A stretch of 9,851 nucleotides of DNA from Actinomyces sp. (GTDB lineage: Bacteria; Actinomycetota; Acidimicrobiia; Acidimicrobiales; Aldehydirespiratoraceae). Below the pieces are notes generated by a model that was given only the letters and a program-made list of their open reading frames with translations, ran no database searches and was not told where the DNA came from. A program made the position numbers and the translations under genes. Location of the stretch: the NCBI GenBank assembly GCA_003697065.1, contig RFFY01000118.1:1-9851 (forward strand), read 5' to 3'. The first letter of the stretch is position 1, and every line of letters starts with the position of its first letter. Shown here in pieces: positions 8,665 through 9,851 of this stretch.

Positions 8665-8698
8665 GGTTGTGCCCCGGGCCGGGCGGGGCGACTAGGTT
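8665..8698 (+). promoter_or_regulatory. Candidate promoter of the small/medium subunit pair
   Basis: TAGGTT (8693-8698) is a TAnnnT-type -10 candidate, with GGTTGT beginning 28 bases upstream at 8665. The spacing matches those before eno and the large-subunit gene. TTGTGC at 8667-8672 resembles a -35, but the 20-base spacer is long. The predicted leader is about 27 bases. If real, the small and medium subunits would be transcribed independently of the large subunit and exporter. Confidence 0.35.
8671..8689 (+). terminator. Possible hairpin after permease 2
   Basis: GCCCCG (8671-8676) can pair with CGGGGC (8684-8689), a 6-bp all-GC stem with a 7-base loop, in the 97-base gap between the exporter and the small-subunit gene. 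No T tract follows, and it overlaps the candidate promoter. It could be a weak terminator or simply a product of GC-rich sequence. Confidence 0.2.
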
Positions 8699-8721
8699 CA
8701 CCGACGCGACACGACACCGAA

Positions 8722-8726
8722 AGGGA
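8722..8726 (+). promoter_or_regulatory. Ribosome binding site of the small subunit gene
   Basis: AGGGA lies 5 bases before the GTG at 8732. It supports the start that gives the family's short N-terminus (MQIEMTVNG). Confidence 0.55.
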
Positions 8727-8731
8727 CGAGC

Positions 8732-9196
8732 GTGCAGATCGAGATGACGGTCAACGGGACGGTCCAGTCCCACGATGTCGAACCCCGCACCCTGCTCGTG
8801 CACTACCTGCGCGACCAGTGCGGGCTCACCGGCACCAACATCGGTTGCGACTCCTCCTCGTGCGGGGCGTGCACCGTGCACCTCGACGGCGAGGCCGTCA
8901 AGAGCTGCACCGTGCTGGCCGTGCAGGCCGAGGGGCGCGAGGTCACCACCATCGAGGGCCTGGCCGCCCCCGACGGGACCCTGCACCCCATGCAGGAGGC
9001 CTTCCACACCAACCACGCCCTCCAGTGCGGCTTTTGCACCCCGGGCATGGTGATGGCGGCGGTGTCCCTGCTCGACGAGATCCCCGACCCCACCGAGGAC
9101 GAGGTCCGCGAGGGCCTCGAGGGCAACCTGTGCCGCTGCACCGGGTACCACAACATCGTCAAGGCGGTCCTCGCCGCCGCCGGAGGTGAGGCATGA
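8732..9196 (+). CDS. CoxS-like [2Fe-2S] small subunit of molybdenum hydroxylase
   Basis: This 154-residue protein is a full-length electron-transfer subunit. The N-terminal plant-ferredoxin-like domain holds one [2Fe-2S] cluster through C39, C44, C47 (GCDSSSCGAC) and C59 (VKSC). The C-terminal helical domain holds the second through C99, C102 (QCGFCTPGM), C134 and C136 (NLCRCTGY). All eight ligands are present, as is Q98, which in this family contacts the molybdenum cofactor. It would carry electrons from the Mo site of the large subunit to the FAD of the medium subunit. The GTG start has AGGGA 5 bases upstream. The gene overlaps the medium-subunit gene by 4 bases but is about 2.65 kb away from its large-subunit partner, with the ABC exporter in between. 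The family call is certain; the enzyme's substrate is not known. Confidence 0.97.
   Translation: MQIEMTVNGTVQSHDVEPRTLLVHYLRDQCGLTGTNIGCDSSSCGACTVHLDGEAVKSCTVLAVQAEGREVTTIEGLAAPDGTLHPMQEAFHTNHALQCGFCTPGMVMAAVSLLDEIPDPTEDEVREGLEGNLCRCTGYHNIVKAVLAAAGGEA
9182..9186 (+). promoter_or_regulatory. Ribosome binding site of the medium subunit gene
   Basis: GGAGG inside the last codons of the small-subunit gene lies 6 bases before ATG 9193. It is the strongest such site in the subunit pair and supports that start. Confidence 0.7.
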
Positions 9197-9851
9197 TCCC
9201 CGCCGCCTTCGACTACGTGCGGGCCGAATCGCCCGACCACGCCCTCGAGCTGCTGGCCGAGCACGGCGACGAGGCCAAGCTCCTCGCCGGCGGCCACTCC
9301 CTCATCCCCTTGATGAAGTACCGCCTGGCGGCGCCGGGCGTGATCGTCGACATCGGACGCCTGGCCGAGCTGTCCTACATCCGCGACGAGGGCGACCACC
9401 TCGCCATCGGGGCCCTGACCCGCCACCGCGACGTCGAGACCTCCGATCTGGTGGCGGCCCAGGCCGGCCTGCTCGCCGACGCCACGCACCACGTGGGCGA
9501 TCCCCAGGTCCGCCACCGTGGCACCATCGGCGGGTCGATCGCCCACGGCGACCCCGCCAGCGACATCCCCTCGGCCCTGCTGGCGCTGAGGGCGACCATG
9601 GTGGTGCGCGGTGCCGACGGCACCCGGGAGGTCGCCGCCGACGACTTCTTCACCGGCTTCCTCGAGACGGCGGTGGGCGAGACCGAGCTGCTCACCGAGA
9701 TCCGGGTGCCCAAGGTGCCCGGTGCCCGCTGGTCGTTCCAGAAGTTCAACCGGCGGGCCCAGGACTGGGCCATCGTCGGGGCGTCGGTGCTCGTCGCCGA
9801 CGGCGACGTGGGCATCGGCCTGGTGAACATGGACTCGCGTCCGATCCGGGC
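9193..9851 (+). CDS. CoxM-like FAD-binding medium subunit of molybdenum hydroxylase (3' truncated)
   Basis: The frame is open from ATG 9193 to the end of the window, giving 219 codons; family members are usually about 280-300 residues, so roughly the last quarter is missing. The N-terminus (PAAFDYVRAESPDHALELL) is typical. The two FAD-binding motifs are intact: AGGHSLIPLMKYRLA from residue 32, and TIGGSIAHGDPASD from residue 111. Later segments such as LLTEIRVPK and FQKFNRRAQDWAIVGASV also match the family. The subunit accepts electrons from the [2Fe-2S] subunit and passes them to an external acceptor. The start overlaps the small-subunit stop (ATGA, 9193-9196). Accessory genes for cofactor insertion, if present, would lie beyond the window. 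Confidence 0.95.
   Translation, partial: MIPAAFDYVRAESPDHALELLAEHGDEAKLLAGGHSLIPLMKYRLAAPGVIVDIGRLAELSYIRDEGDHLAIGALTRHRDVETSDLVAAQAGLLADATHHVGDPQVRHRGTIGGSIAHGDPASDIPSALLALRATMVVRGADGTREVAADDFFTGFLETAVGETELLTEIRVPKVPGARWSFQKFNRRAQDWAIVGASVLVADGDVGIGLVNMDSRPIR

Noticed and set aside
7905..8747. A 280-codon plus-strand frame across permease 2 and the following gap
   Set aside because: Its product is Arg/Pro/His/Gly-rich out-of-frame sequence of permease 2; the gap 8635-8731 holds no gene that I can support.
3787..9851. Annotation of the three subunits as aerobic carbon monoxide dehydrogenase
   Set aside because: The active-site loop lacks the copper-binding Cys of form I CoxL, so CO as substrate is not supported.

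Overview
The window comes from a very GC-rich bacterial chromosome with tightly packed genes, all on the + strand. The run peptidyl-prolyl isomerase, mazG, enolase, FtsB/DivIC-like septum protein is a familiar actinobacterial housekeeping order. Together with the GTG-rich starts and the gene content, it suggests a member of the Actinomycetota, possibly Acidimicrobiia or a related uncultured lineage. That placement is inference, because no rRNA or other taxonomic marker is present.

Layout: (1) 1-408, the C-terminal end of a parvulin-type peptidyl-prolyl isomerase; (2) 405-1880, a two-part protein with a tetrapyrrole-methylase-like N-terminus and a MazG nucleotide pyrophosphohydrolase C-terminus; (3) 1881-2079, a 199-bp gap with possible hairpins, a candidate promoter and the eno ribosome binding site; (4) 2080-3369, enolase; (5) 3366-3722, a small membrane coiled-coil protein of the FtsB/DivIC type; (6) 3787-6078, the molybdopterin-binding large subunit of a CoxL/xanthine-dehydrogenase family enzyme; (7) 6075-8634, an ABC-2 type exporter made of a DrrA-like ATPase and two different permeases; (8) 8732-9196 and 9193-9851+, the [2Fe-2S] small subunit and the FAD-binding medium subunit that complete the molybdenum enzyme. 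The last gene runs off the window.

The three enzyme subunits would form a molybdenum hydroxylase that passes electrons from the Mo site through two [2Fe-2S] clusters to FAD. The active-site loop of the large subunit reads AYRGAGR, not the AYRCSFR of true (form I) CO dehydrogenase. It is therefore a form II or aldehyde/xanthine-oxidase-like enzyme of unknown substrate. The most unusual point is the layout: the large-subunit gene is separated from the small and medium subunit genes by the ABC exporter, and the exporter ATPase start overlaps the large-subunit stop codon.

All six junctions inside the presumed operons overlap by exactly four bases (GTGA or ATGA). The three gaps without overlap (before eno, before the large subunit, before the small subunit) each carry a TAnGnT promoter-like hexamer with a GGT 28 bases upstream of it. 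This suggests transcription units ppi-mazG, eno-ftsB, large subunit plus ABC exporter, and small plus medium subunit. No tRNA, rRNA, CRISPR array, insertion sequence or phage gene was seen.
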